A stretch of DNA of 64,000 nucleotides from Gordius sp. MW1 (GCA_964036665.1 OZ038529.1:2046001-2110000); one strand, 5' to 3'. Shown: positions 43,301 to 56,501, counted from the stretch's first letter. The notes: generated by a model not told the origin, from the sequence alone. Translations and numbers: made by a program.

Positions 43301-46300
43301 ATATTGTGCTAAATAGTCATTACAGCCATGAAAAACCCTTATAAATTCACACAGCAATTATCATTAAATTATTGGTTGGACAGGACAAGATAGGACGGAT
43401 GGACAATCAAAACGGACCGCATAAATAGGCAATCAATTAATACAAGTTATTATCTCTGTTTTTTATGTATAAGATTTAACGAGAGATTTAATTATACAAT
43501 TATAAATAGTAAATTCTTAATTAAATTTTTAATAATTTTTCCCAACTTTTTACGTGTTTATTAAAACGTAGTGAGAACTAACTTTATATTCCTCAAGTTA
43601 GATGAAAATGATTACTTAAATTATTGGGGTCATTCTGATCCCATCTGCAGTGTTTAATCTAAGATAATTCGATGGCGAAAAGCCGATCTTTTATGGTATA
43701 ACATATTCACTAGAATGTGATTTTGATATTTTATTAATATATAGGATGCTCCCCCCCCCCTTTCAAGTTACATTCAGAATATTTATAATTTAAAAAATAA
43801 TTATTTTGCACCGGTCTTTTTAATCCAAAACCTGATAAAGACCTTGAATTTAATAGCTGACCAGAGCTCATTTTTTGGCGTCGCGAATTTGAGATAAGGA
43901 AATTAATTTTCATGCTTATTTTAAAATCTTTTTTTAATATTAAAAATTATGAAATAATTAAATTAGAACTATTTTTTAAACAAAATTAACAAATTTTACT
44001 TTTAAAATGTCTAATATTTCGTAAAATAAATAGTTTTTCCCCAAAAAATTCAGTGGAAATTAATTAATTAAGGGCAAAATTGTAAAATTTTTATCAATAA
44101 ATTATTTATAAGGATAGAAAAAATCTTTACATTTTTTTTAGATTTTTATTAATTCTTTTTCATTCAGTTCATTATTTAATTAATGCTTTTCTCTAATGGA
44201 GCAAATATTGATGAAACCTTTTGCACCTGTTAACCATAGTATACTAAGAATAAGAAAGGTTATAAAATTTTTATATTATAGGAAATTAAATAAAATCAAT
44301 ATTTTTTTCCAAAAAACCAAAATTATTTTTATTTTTTTAATTAAAAACAAAATTTATCTTAAATTTTTTTTTTGACAAAAATGCCTTTTTTATAATTATA
44401 TGTGTAAGAAACAAAAATGTTTTCTAATCTTTTTAGTAAATAAATATATTTTGACAAATTTTTAGAATATTTTAAATAAATTGTTGATAGAAAATTAGCT
44501 TTTTTGGTTCAAAATTTTTTAAATAAAATTTTTGCGCCACAAATTGAAATAAATATTATTAAGAAAATAAAATTATATAAAATTTATATTTTAAATGTCA
44601 AATATTTTAAACTAATATTTAATCTACAAAAATTTATAACATTTTATGTATTATTATAATTGAAATATTTATCCAAAAAATTTATAGTTGATAACCTTTG
44701 TAAAACCTAAAATTTTAATAACAAAATTTAAAATTATAACTTTATTAAATTTATAAATAATAATTAAAAAATAAATATAAAAATAAAATATAAGCTTACG
44801 TGTCTAATTTGATTCAAAAAATTATGTTGTAATCAGCTATTTATGGAATATGGGTATAAAATCTGAAAAAAGTAATATTCGAAAATGTAGATGCATGTTT
44901 GACCTCAATAAACATTGATTATTGATTAGGTAAAGAAGAAAGCTTTTGAATGTAGTGCCTTTTGAACATAACAAATTGCCACAAATTTCGTTTATGAAAT
45001 TAATTATTAAAAATTATCGATAAAATATTCCAAATTAGATAAATTTACAAAAATTATATTAAATAAATTGCAAAAAATATATTTTCTAAAGTTTCAATTA
45101 ATTTTACACACAAAGCAAATATTTTTATATTTATTTAATTAATTTTTTATATTTTGCGAGAAATAAAATTAAAAGTATAGCAAATTATATATTGTTTTTC
45201 ACTATATTTTTAATAAGGGGGGGGGGCAAAGTACCCAGTAGGATGGGGTATCAGACGCATATAAATTATTAACATAGCTTAATAGATTAATGTTCTAAAT
45301 GGTTTTGATCTCTAGGGAATTTTATATTAAGTGGAAATAAAAAAAGTTACTTAATTATTATTAGTCAGCCTTACAATAATAAATAGAAATTTATTTGATA
45401 AATCAATAAATTAAAAGGAAATAATTCTATATTTAATTATATAATATTTAATTTTACTTTTTTTTCTTCAAAATTATATGTTATTTTTAAAAAATCGAAT
45501 TAAAAATTACTTTTTTTAGTCATGTTTAATATCTTCAATTTTCAGTTTTTTTATAAATATTTATGGCTATGAAATTATGCTATTTATAAGAAAAGATAGT
45601 TTAATATAGTCACGCTATATATAGATAAGATAGCAGTTTTTTATTTTAAATTAATTTAATATAACAAATTATTTTTAAAATTAAGTTGGCTAAAATATTA
45701 AAAAAATAAATCAAAATATTAATTAAATAATATTTTTAAATTGAAAAAATACGTAAAATTTGTAAAAACACAAATAGATTTTTTTGTTTTACATAATCAT
45801 TAATTAATAAATTTTACTTAATATTTTACTTAACATAAAAAGGTTAATTTCTGATATACTAATTTTAAAGATTGAAAAAAATAAATATAAGGGATTATTA
45901 AGCTAATTCAAAAATAAATATTTAAAACATTAAAAGAAGGTATAATTAATTATATATATATAACAAAATATTTATATTACAAATTAAAACTTAAATGCTT
46001 AAAAATGTTTTTCCCCCACTTAATTTTAATTGATTTTTAATATATTCTATGTTTTAAATTGACTTTTAATTATATTTCAGTATTTTAATCCCAAGGTTAT
46101 ATGCATTATTATAAATGTTAAACTATTATAAACAAATCTAATTATAATCCAAATTATGTAGAAACTTACAACCAAAATGATGTTTGAATTTTTAATTTGT
46201 TTTAAAACTAAAAAAAAATTATGAAAAAAATAAATTAAAAAAAATTTAAGAGAAATAAAGAAAATTAATGGTCAAAGATTATTTAATCAATTAGGTATAA

Positions 46301-48140
46301 AAGGGAAGGATAAAATTAATTAGTACAAAGTAAACCTAAATTAATTTTTTTCCAATATTTTCGATACAATATACAGTTTCGTGAAATCAAATAAATTTTT
46401 CGCTTCAATAATTAGATAATTTTTTTATCTAAAAAGATTATAAAAGATAAAACAAAATTTAAAACTGTTTTTGTTGCCAGGGAAAAAAATATTTTTTAAT
46501 ACATTTTATCAAAAGAAACTTTTTTGTTTTGTTTTATTTAGAATCAATATAATAAATTAATATTAAATTAAAAATTTACCACTTTTAAATTGTTTTAATT
46601 AATTAGTAGTTTTTTTTTTAATTTTAATTGCTATGTATTTAAAGAATCTGATTTATTTAAACAGAAACAAATCGAAAAAATAACTTTACAAAACAAAAAA
46701 TAAATTTATAAAGGTATATTAATCATGTAATCAAGAATTTTCAATCCGTTATGTAAATCTCATTGTATAAAGTCGGTGGATTTTTATATATTAATCAATG
46801 TTTAATTAATTTTTTTAGCGATATTATTCATAATATAATAATATACAAAAAAAAATTTTAATATATTTTCAAATATATATTTTTAGATCAAATTTGTAAG
46901 ACTTGGGATAAATTTTAAACAATTATCTTGAAAAATATAGTTTTTTTTCGTCAATTCAAATAAAATAACACATTGTTGTAATTTTTATGATTAAAAATTA
47001 ATTTTTTTTTATTTTTATTTAATAAATTCTAAAAAAATAATTCTTTATACAATCAACATATAATAAACTTACAATTTTTATAGTTGTGCTGAAAGAAATA
47101 TAAAAATAGATATTATGGGCCTAATTTAACTTAGAAGTAGTATTTTTTTAGATTTTTTTAAACAATTTAAAAATAAAATGATTATAGAGAGGATAAAGAG
47201 CTAAGTATTAATTTTAAAAAATCAATAATTAGCCATATATAACTTTGATAATAATTCAAATATTGAAAAATCCATAATTTTTTAAAAAATAGTTTTTAAA
47301 TGCCATAAAAAAATAAAATATTTAGTAAAAAAATTCTCTACCAACATAATGGCTTTAAATATTTTAAAATTACTTTGTATTATTAAGTAAAGTAATCAAC
47401 AAGATATCGAAAAAAATTAATAATTTTTGTTAAAAACTTTCTTCCAATAATATGACAATATTTTTCAACAATTGAATTTTTTAATATTTTTTAGACATTG
47501 TCAAAATATTAATTATTTATATTATTTTATAAAACTTGAAAACATTAATAAATTTATTAGTCATTTGTTCTAAAAATTGTCATGTAATATTACTCGTATG
47601 AACACTAGGGATAAAAATTAAATTATTTATAATGATAAAACAAAATTAGTTGAAAGAATTGAAATTTTTTAGATTCATAAAATGATTTAAAAATTAATGA
47701 AAACATAATTACCTTAAATATATATTTTAATTTTTTTTGTGCATTAGTTCATATAAAAAAATGTTTTTTGATAATTACGAATATTATTATTAAAGGAGAT
47801 TTCAAAAATTAATTTAAAAATAATTAACAATTTCGCTCTTTTTTTTAAAGCATTGCAATTAATTGCGCAGCAATTAATATTTCAACTCCATCTCTAGCAA
47901 AAGTTCTGTCCAATATCAAATTAACTATTATAATTAATTCATACATTAGACTGACGATCAGCTGATTATAATTATTAAGCACATGATTGAGGAAGGGATC
48001 AAAATGTCAAACTTAATAATAATCCCCCCTTTAATGTTTTCAATATTTTTACCTTTCATAACTTTTGCGATATTGAACATATGGCAAAAATCCCATCCAA
48101 GATGGCGACCCTAAGTTACTTAATAAATTTTAGAGCAGAA
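43301..48140. other. Extremely AT-rich gene-free stretch
   Basis: Long A/T-only runs throughout and no open frame of 60 codons on either strand. Isolated GC islands are a poly-C run (43751-43760) and a poly-G patch with GTACCCAGTAGGATGGGG (45219-45247). 43378-43450 contains GGACAGGACAAGATAGG and related tetramer-like repeats also seen at 42898 and 61958. No gene, RNA or known repeat family recognised. Confidence 0.55.
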
Positions 48141-48246
48141 ATCAGCTGTTCGTAAAATATATCGTATTTATTAGTGTGACTTCACTAGACTTAGTAGGTA
48201 TGCATTCATTTTTAAACAAGACAAACATATTTCTCAATCTATAAGG

Positions 48247-48419
48247 TAGTGTTGTAAAATGGCTGGTGGTCTTAGTCGACTGAACATAAAGAGGCCAAAG
48301 ATCGTTTTGGTCTATTTTTTTAGTCGACCCCTCTAGGCTTAGTCGGAATTTGAAAAACAAATCAGAGTCGGCCATTAGTCTAAGTTAAACCAAAAAACCC
48401 AGCCGTTTTTACAACACTA
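48247..48419. mobile_element. TAGTGTTGTAAAA hAT-type MITE (173 bp)
   Basis: Both ends intact: TAGTGTTGTAAAATGGCTGG and CCCAGCCGTTTTTACAACACTA. The 8-bp flanks do not match, so the duplication has decayed. Confidence 0.85.
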
Positions 48420-48461
48420 ATAAATTTATATTTATAACAAAATTATCAATAATTCTCTACT

Positions 48462-48501
48462 CTTCCCCCCCCCCTCCGAAAAAAATTGGGCAACGCCCAT
48501 A
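48462..48501. mobile_element. CATGGGCGTAGCC MITE, right-end scrap
   Basis: C-run then TTGGGCAACGCCCAT. Only the end remains. Confidence 0.45.
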
Positions 48502-49146
48502 TTTTTAAGTATTTATAAATTTAAAATAAAAAATAATTTTTGGGTCAGTTTGGAGTCGATTAATCGTCTATTGGGGACACCTCAATGAAATGGACTCGTC
48601 ATATTTTTCTTCATCAAATATTCGTAACCAAATGTAAAAAGTTGAAAAAAAAACTCATTTTATCTCGTAAATTTAAAAACAATTTTTAAAAATAAGTTAT
48701 TATTCATGTATGTAGGGCAATGGGGGTCTAGAGAGGCATATGACCCCCCCACCCTCCTCCATTTCCCTCTCCTTAATTCAGAAAATAATTTTATTTTTAT
48801 TTAAATTATATTTATAAAAAACTTTACAATTTTGCTTCTTCTGAAAATAAGTTATGAAACAAAATTCACAAAATTTAATATTTTCCAAAATATATAAAAA
48901 GTTTAATCTAATTTATTTATTATTTCTAATAAACTTATTCTTTATTTTCACTATTAACTAGGTTAAATAAAATTAATAAATCATTATTTACTAATAATCC
49001 TATAGATTTCCAGGGTTAAAAAATACTTATTGATAAACGAATTTAGTTTGTTCTAATTAAACTCTTTTCTTTATTCACATCTCATAAACAATAGCAATAT
49101 ATACAACTGTTTGAACAATTTTAATATTTGAATAAAAAATGTGAAG
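48502..49146. other. 3' flank of RPA2
   Basis: AT-rich; 48720-48770 has a C-rich patch. Minus-strand AATAAA at 49070-49075 lies 72 nt beyond the RPA2 stop and is the likely polyadenylation signal. Confidence 0.4.
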
Positions 49147-50454
49147 TTAATTAAAATTGTTGGTTGCCTTATAATGATCATCATCTATAGTGCAATATAT
49201 GTGGCCTTCGTTGCATAAAAATTCCATCTCTTTCCTATTATTATAAATAATGTTATAGTTTGTAAAATAATAGTTTTCAAATCTACATACATTATATTAA
49301 AACGCATAAAGTATAAAAATTTAAAATATTTTAATTTTTTAAATTAAAAATTAAACAATTTACCTAAGTTGTTCAATTGGTATGCTAGAGAGTGAGTTTT
49401 TAACATGAGATATTGTAAGACCTTCTTCTGTATTACACGATGAAATGACTTTTAATATCTAAAAGTGTCAATAATCAGCCATTTTTCAAAAAAATTTATG
49501 TAAAAATAAGCAAAATAAAAAAAGGTTGAAAAGATTAGAACATACTTGTTGTGCTACCATATTTAATCCAGAATTATAACCTTGGGTAAATGCAGTATTG
49601 GCCATTGAATCTTCCATTGTTTTAGATGTCTAAATAAATGATAAAGTAAATTATTTTGTGTAAATTTCAAAAATTGTAACTAATATTTGCAAAGCAAAAT
49701 ATAAAATTACTGAATTAAAAGTTGATTTATTAGCTAGCATTGCATAGGGATCAACTTCATTTGATTTTGAAAATTTTGCTAATTTTAATTGTGAATAAAC
49801 AACTTCTAGGAGATGAGTAGTTAACTCATTCATGTCCTTTAGTGGTATAATTTTAAATGCCAATATATTTTTCTTCCCATTAAAACTTCTTATATTACCA
49901 TAAACTCTGACGTAAATATTTTCTGGGTATGTCTCTTGATTTGCAGGTTCTGTCAAATCATCAGAATCCTGAAAACTTATAGACACAACTCATTATTAGC
50001 CATTTTATACTTTAGTTTCAAGCCATAGTTTAACATCAATAGGAGGCCCTGACATATCATCTATTTCATAGCTAGTGTTGATAGAAGTTTGCTTAACAGA
50101 TTTAATTAGACCAACTATGGTAATCTAAAAAAAGAAATTTTAAGTTAACACAAAATTGTAAATAATTAATAAAAACTCAAATTTTCCACCTGATGTATCT
50201 CCACATCCCCAATTATTATACTATCTCTTGAAGGGTCTAGAGATAATATTGTTGCAACATTACATGGGAGCAAATTCAGAGCATTTATCCTGGACTAAAA
50301 AAGTATAAAAATATTAATAACAACTACTTTATTGGTTGCCGAGTTAACACCTCCTGGTATAAACCCACTTCCCTCAACTATGCTTTCATTTAAATTGTCT
50401 ATAATCTTTAAATATTATGTTATGACACAAAATCAAACTTGAATTGTTCCACAT
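49147..50454 (-). CDS. RPA2: Replication protein A 32 kDa subunit (8 exons, 276 aa)
   Basis: Exons in gene order: 50454-50439, 50398-50328, 50294-50190, 50124-50011, 49968-49711, 49629-49546, 49458-49364, 49234-49147; all GT-AG, phase consistent, 831 nt. RPA2 is the middle subunit of the single-stranded-DNA-binding RPA trimer used in replication, repair and checkpoint signalling. Seen: a start MWN as in vertebrate RPA2, a short Ser/Gly N-tail, the OB-fold (LLPCNVATIL, IGDVEIHQITIVGLI, SYEIDDMSGPPIDVKLWL, YVRVYGNIRSF, LAFKIIPLKDMNELTTHLLEV), a linker, and the C-terminal winged helix (ILKVISSCNTEEGLTISHVK ... EFLCNEGHIYCTIDDDHYKAT) that binds repair factors. Length matches the family (about 270 aa). 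Introns are 40, 33, 65, 42, 81, 87 and 129 nt; the 33-nt intron ends in an in-frame TAG, so splicing is needed. The 16-nt first exon is inferred from phase and the MWN start. Confidence 0.92.
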
Positions 50455-50751
50455 AATTGAAATTAAATCGTTTGATAATTTAAATTGCTAATCATATGGC
50501 GGTATGTATAAATGTCATTCAAAAACGAGCTGCGAATTGAACCCCTATTTATATTACAGGTGCCATAAACACAAATTAACGTACTTACATACCTTAATAT
50601 GAGTGCTAAATTAAGAATCCAGGTTAAACCTCCTCCGTCAAAGAGTCGGTGGTATCCAGCTATTACACCAAGACATTTTTAACTTTCACGTGGTATACTA
50701 AGATCCTTTTAATGATATGTAACGTACAGGCGTGTAGGATTTCCTCAAGAG
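50455..50751. other. RPA2 upstream region
   Basis: No TATA box or repeat recognised. Confidence 0.3.
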
Positions 50752-50930
50752 CATGGGAGTAGTCAGGTTTTGGATTAGGGGGGGGGGGAGGGCAAAACGT
50801 TTTAAAATTCAATTAAAGGGGGGCAAAGCATAATTTTTTTTATTTTTTAAAGTTTTTGCATTGAAATTTTTTCCCGTAATCTAGGGGGGGGGCAGCTGCC
50901 CCCCTGCCCGCCCTTTGGCTACGCCCTAAT
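50752..50930. mobile_element. CATGGGCGTAGCC MITE
   Basis: CATGGGAGTAGTCAGG at left, long G-run, AT-rich middle, GGGGGGGGCAGCTGCCCCCC palindrome, CCTTTGGCTACGCCC at right. Confidence 0.75.
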
Positions 50931-52088
50931 GGGGGAGGGGGGATAAAGTTGTTAAAAAATTTTTAAACAATTTTATTTACAATTAAATATAAAAATGTTG
51001 GGACCGCTGCAGAGCCCTCTCGGCCTACGGGCTTGAAAGACAACCGTCGTAAATTTAGATTTTCAAGTAGGCCTGGGCGAGCACCATAACAAGATTAGGG
51101 TAATGCGGGCTTAATAAGATTTTTCCTATAATTCACTGTTTTTTGTCATTTAAATTAAAAAAATTCAAGAATTAAATCTAGAATTTGCAAAAAAAATAAT
51201 GCTTTAAATATAAAATCATCATTTTGGGCCCGGCTGTTCAGATAGCTCTAGTGATTTGGGCATGGCCGAAAGGAGTATTAGTAGAATTTGGGCGGATCTT
51301 GGCATGCAATTTAATCATTGTGGCATCCTACGTGCAGGGTCTTATCGTTATTTTATACCTTCCCTTATTCTAATTTACTCGCTATTTTTATATCTTCTTC
51401 TATCCAATCAATTCTCTATTTTTATGTCTGTGCTATTTCTAATTCTATCATTGCTCTCTTTGTGTTTAATTGCTTATGTGTATTGATTTGTTCTTGCTCA
51501 CCGCGATATATACGATTGCGCGTGATTGTGTAAAATAAACATCATGACAGTTTCAGAAAAACATCTGCGCAACGTGAAGATATATCGAACTCACCATCAA
51601 TATACGTTTCCTCGATCATTAATATATTTCACCATAATTTTATAGCTTGTGTACTACGAACAAACATCTACAGTTTTGTGAAGATTATGCCTTAAGATAA
51701 ATATTATTATCACTATTTCTAAATAAATAGTAAGTTGAAACTAACAATTTAGTAATTCATTAAAGGTCAAATTAGTGTAATAATTCTTTAATTTATGTCA
51801 TGAATAAGCTTGTCGAAGATCCCCCCCCCTTTGCATCATACGATATATTATAATTTATATAATGTGCTTTAATAACTAGTTATTTTAAAAAATATCGTAT
51901 TCATGATTAATATTGATTTTATATAGATATGTATTATATTTGGAGAATAAAGTTAGTTAGTGATTTTAAACGCCCTTGAGTATTCATTAGAATATTATCA
52001 AACCGTGATGAGCCCTGGCAAAATCTTTTGGATAAATATGAATGATAAAGGTATATTGAGCCTGTATATGAATGTGGAGCGTTATAAT
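50931..52088. other. No gene recognised
   Basis: 51001-51110 and 51230-51345 are GC-richer patches (CTCTCGGCCTACGGGC; GGGCATGGCCGAAAGGAG) that read like decayed transposon sequence but match none of the local families. The rest is AT-rich. Confidence 0.3.
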
Positions 52089-53557
52089 TAGTGATGCGGA
52101 AAAACCGAGAAAAATCTCGGTCTCGTCTCGTCTCGAAAAACCGAGACGAGACTAGAATTTGAAAAATGGAGTCGAGATCGAGACGAGAATTTTGATCGAG
52201 ACGAGACGATACGCAATTTTTTCGGCGAGATCTCGACTTTTTACGTTAGAATTTATTAAATTAATGTGTATTTTAATTTGCATGATTTAGATTTAAGGTA
52301 TTAAGTGTAGATCAATAAGTATGGAATATATTTGATATTTAAAAAATTTCTAAGTGTAATAAATATTATGTAATTTTGCAAAAAATTTAGAATTTGGCAA
52401 TCATTTACCCAAGCATGGTCCTTAGCGTATGTGAAAAATTATAATATATTTATCACATATTTGTATCCATAGCATTATTGAATATTACAAAATGATAGGC
52501 TTAGAATGAGTTCTGATAAAATAGTATATATTACTAATGCATATTTAAATTTCGCAGTTACTCATCCTACATGATGAGGTAATTATAAATTGGTGGTCAA
52601 TCAGTTTGAATAATTATACAAGTTAAACTACGGTGGCTCGAGATTTTTGAGCACCCGCCTAACGATTTCAAAAGTACAATAGAGTATTTAATGATACCGT
52701 AATAGATTAAATCTTAAATTATGAGTTTTCTAGAAGATTTATGATTCAACTAATAGTATACCTCCCAAATTTTTGAACCTTAATAAGACATTATGTGACA
52801 TAGTTTTGTCATATGCATTGCTTTTCACATTATAAGCTGGGTGGGCAGGGCATTTAAATTACTATAATTTCTATAATTGTGCAATATTAAATAAATACAC
52901 GAACCTGTACTCTAGATAAATTAATATTTAATGGCAAAGTTAGTTAGATTTGAAGGTAATTAATTAGAATACAAATTTGATTATAATGATTTTTGTCATA
53001 AATTAAATACATGCACTTTGATTTAAAGAAGGATCTCAATTTGCTCAATTATGCAACTAAGTCAACTATAAGAGAACTTATCATTTTCTAAGTCTATTTT
53101 TAGTTGCCAAACACATTTAATTTGTAATAAATGTTATAATTTACTAGAGAAAAATAAAATTTATTTTTCTATACATTAAAATTATTAATAATTTTTTCAG
53201 TCTGCACTTTCCATAAAAATGTTTTCTTTATGAATTAATTCATATCTTTATATTGTCAATGAGATGTCGTGTCTCGCTAAATAGTTAAAAATGTGTATTA
53301 AAGATTTTCAAAAAATATAAAATTTTGCCATTTGGATTTTTTAACATTTATTTAATATTTTTAAAAAAACAGGAGAAATTTGTATTCCGTATATATTTTT
53401 AAAAAAAAGTCGAGACGAGACGAGAATTCTCGTCGAGACGAGACCAGACCGAGATTTTTCTAGACCGAAACGAGACGAGATTTTAATAATCGCTCCCGAG
53501 ACGAGACGAGACGAGATTTTGTTTTCGAGACCGAGACGAGACGAGATCGAAACACTA
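52089..53557. mobile_element. hAT-type non-autonomous element with TCTCG-rich ends, copy 2
   Basis: Same family as 35544-37156 in inverse orientation: TAGTGATGCGGAAAAACCG at left, CGAGATCGAAACACTA at right, interior homologous (for example CATCCTACATGATGAGG). Flanks GTTATAAT and GGACTGAC do not match, so the duplication is lost. Confidence 0.8.
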
Positions 53558-54670
53558 GGACTGACCAATGGAAAAAATGACCATTGGCCAAAGTGTGAAG
53601 CAAATTTTTTTTTCGTTTTTTTTGACTCGTATGTATTAATTTATCTCTTAGTACTGACCAATGGAACAATGTAGCACATGTAAATTTTTTGAGATATCCT
53701 TATTGTTACGTTCTTGGAACAAGGGGAAGTGTTTTATCTCGGAAAATGGGAGAAGTACTGGGGCTGACGGGGAAATTGTTATGTCCTCTAAAATTTAACG
53801 AGAGGCGTGCTGTGGGCTGATGGGGAAATTTTCTTCCTTATTATACTCTGCACCTTTAATCCTTTTTCATATATCTTCAAACTACTTTGTTCAATCAAAT
53901 TTATTTATTATATGATCACTCCAGGATTCACTCCAAATAATTATTGTACAATCCCGAACAAGGTATATACCTTAAGGTACGCGGAATTAATTGGTAACGC
54001 GGGGATACAATTACTAGCGATAAAAAGGGGGGAAAACTGGTTCTCAAGTGGGAAACTTTCTAGTTCTGTATCGATTTCTATGGGGCTTATAGGTTCGATT
54101 TTCTTGGCTTGTATTTTTATCCTTGAAACTTCTTTACTTTTTCAACCATTTTTCCGTGCCAAGTTTTGATGGATGGCCCTTCACTTCCAAGGATCTTGGA
54201 ATCTTCGGCTGACAGTTCGAGGTCTCCGCAACGTTTCTTGGGCCAATTCGTTATTTATTACCAGGTTTTGTTGTATCCTTGCTTTTCTCTGCTACTTCTT
54301 TCGGGACAAGTCGTGATTTATAGCTTATTTTGCTGTATCCTTGCTCTATCTCTCTACTAACCCTATCTTCAGTAACCTTCCTCCGTCCTTAGTAGTGATG
54401 TTATGCGGCGCGCCATTTTACACCCACGCCTTAATAGAAAGAAAGAGACTAAGAAGCCACACCCTTATAAAGGTCCCTCGTAAGACGCGCTTGCCTAGTG
54501 TAAGGTCCCTTTTTTATTACTAATCCCCTCTCCCATGGTCCTAAATTGTAGAAAATAGAACCGCCACATGTGCCATTACATTAGTCACTTTACATCACAT
54601 TGATGACACAAATAAGGCATGAGGGTTGTACTATTTACTTTTTTTAACATAAAATAGCAACACTGTGGAT
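53558..54670. other. Unassigned, GC-richer sequence
   Basis: 53700-54540 is clearly GC-richer than its surroundings and has internal repeats (GGCTGACGGGGAAATT / GGCTGATGGGGAAATT; TTTTGTTGTATCCTTGCT / TTTTGCTGTATCCTTGCT). No protein similarity recognised; probably decayed transposon. Confidence 0.3.
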
Positions 54671-54673
54671 AAA

Positions 54674-55130
54674 TCAGTGGCGTAAATGAGGGGAAGGGGG
54701 ACGGAAAATTCCTGAAAAGTTTTTGATTAATAACTAAATTAAATGGGTTAAAATATTATAGTTTAGTTACATCAAATACTTTAAAAAACTTATAAAAACC
54801 TAGAAACAATAGAAGGATTTTTTGAAGGAGGGAGTTATAAAATTTTCATGGTTAAATTTTTTTGTAACTATTTTGGATAAAATGGATTTTTTTGAAATAA
54901 AATGTATGTTGTGCTTTTACTTGTTAAAGATAAAAATTAGTCGAAAGATAAAAATAATTTATAATTTGTGTAAAAATTACAAGGGCTTAAGAACATTATA
55001 TTTTTTAAGGGGCATAACAAAAACACCAAGTTTAGATACAATTTATTTGATATTTAAACCCTCCCTTCTGGTTACACCCCCCCCCCCCCCAAAAAAAAAA
55101 AAAATTAAACAATCCTGCGTACGCCCCTGA
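54674..55130. mobile_element. CAGTGGCGTA-type element with poly-C end
   Basis: Left TCAGTGGCGTAAATGAGGGG, right CCTGCGTACGCCCCTGA; interior AT-rich. Ends resemble those of the composite at 29929-31715 and the scrap at 56082-56112. Confidence 0.55.
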
Positions 55131-55750
55131 CTTACTTGTTATAATAAAAGTAAAAGTTAAATGTCCTGTCCGGTACTTAGCAAAGTCTTTAATTTACTAG
55201 TTTACTTACACTTTATAGATAGGCTAGCTTAGATTAACAAATTTGACCACACTGCACGCACAACAGCATACATCGTGTTGATGATGATGACAATAACAAC
55301 TAGCTAATAACACCCCCTTAGCATATATCTAAGGGTCCATCGGGTCTCTATGAAAAAATAATAGACTAGCTAATGGTCGGTATTCAACACACCCACACTC
55401 AATGTCTTCACCAGAAAAGGAGACTAACAGTGTGGGTGTGGCTCTTTTCCTTGGGACTACAATACCCCCACAGCGCGCCCGTCACAACACTAGTCCTTAG
55501 TTCGCTTTTCGAAGCCAATTAACGATCCAGAGCCTACCACTCCTTAAATGGAGTGTTCCCATTTTTAGAGTTTGTCATGGATACATGACACTTATGATAC
55601 CTGTGACATTTTTAGATGCGCGGTCGTAACAGGTGACGATTCCAACATAAATTGCATAGCAAATATGCTTTGTTTATACGAAGTATAAAAGAGTAATCGA
55701 TGTGTATGAGGAATAAAAGCAAAGATGTGCGGAGCAGGGACTGTCCTGAG
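55131..55750. other. Unassigned, with inverted CACACCCACACT motifs
   Basis: CACACCCACACTCAATG (about 55388) and CAGTGTGGGTGTGGC (about 55428) form an inverted pair around a 25-nt loop. No gene recognised. Confidence 0.35.
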
Positions 55751-55756
55751 CCAAAC

Positions 55757-55865
55757 GGGGGTCTGGGGGTGGAGCCCCCAGGAAATAAGGGTTTGGGGGC
55801 AAAGCCCCCAACGGGGGACTGGGGGCAGAGCCCCCAGCTGGGGGTTTGGGCGAAGCCCCCAAGTA
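55757..55865. repeat. GC-rich minisatellite of hairpin units
   Basis: Four imperfect units of about 27-34 bp, each with a perfect or near-perfect hairpin: CTGGGGGTGGAGCCCCCAG, TGGGGGCAAAGCCCCCA, CTGGGGGCAGAGCCCCCAG, TGGGCGAAGCCCCCA. Open frames across it on both strands follow from the repeat composition. Confidence 0.8.
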
Positions 55866-55924
55866 GGTCTGGGGGGCGTATTTTACAATAAGATTTTAAT
55901 CTCTTCATTATTAAAAAACTACGA

Positions 55925-56112
55925 TCATTGATGCATGTGGTGTTAAGAAGACAAAAATGTGGTTAAAGCTTCGCCAAAAAATTAATTTAAAAAAATATTA
56001 TTCTTTTAAAATATTTATATCTGACTAAATATTTTGACTCATTTAATATTTTATTTATATAATTTTTTTTAATTTTTGCTAAGGGGGGGGGGGCTTTAGC
56101 TACGCCACTGAT
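55925..56112. mobile_element. Right end of a poly-G MITE
   Basis: AT-rich sequence ending in a G-run and CTTTAGCTACGCCACTGA. Confidence 0.4.
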
Positions 56113-56298
56113 CTAAATCATTGTTTAAACTATAGGTGAGACGTTTTCATTTACATCTTTGAACAAAAACAGGGTATCATCTAGAGATTATTAGTCAGAG
56201 GATTTAAAATAATATATATATATTGGATAGCTAACCATAAATAAAATTTATTTTGATAGTCAATGCTTAATTAGGGTTGGCTATTTATATTGTGATGC

Positions 56299-56501
56299 TA
56301 CTGTTGTAAAAACGGCTGGGTTATGTTTGGTCGAACTTTGGTTTTAGTCGACTAAACATAAACAAACAATAGATTTTTTTGATCTATATTTTCTTCGTCG
56401 ATCTCTAGGCTTAGTCGATATTTGAAAAACAGACCAGAGGCGACCGTTATTAGTGAAACCAAAGGTTGACTAACCCAAACCTAGGAGTCTTTACAACACT
56501 A
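56299..56501. mobile_element. TAGTGTTGTAAAA hAT-type MITE (203 bp)
   Basis: TACTGTTGTAAAAACGGCTGG at left, CTTTACAACACTA at right, internal TTAGTCGACTAAAC and CTCTAGGCTTAGTCGA. Flanks TGTGATGC and GTATATGC share only ATGC. Confidence 0.8.

Noticed and set aside
53341..53669. Minus-strand Ser/Arg-rich open frames
   Set aside because: They are translations of the TCTCG-repeat terminus of a transposon.
53807..54169. Plus-strand 120-codon open frame
   Set aside because: Hydrophobic, no motif, no splice context, overlaps a patch with internal repeats; not supported as a gene.
55612..55931. Several Pro/Gly-rich open frames on both strands
   Set aside because: All are products of the GC hairpin minisatellite, open in several frames because it has few A/T bases.
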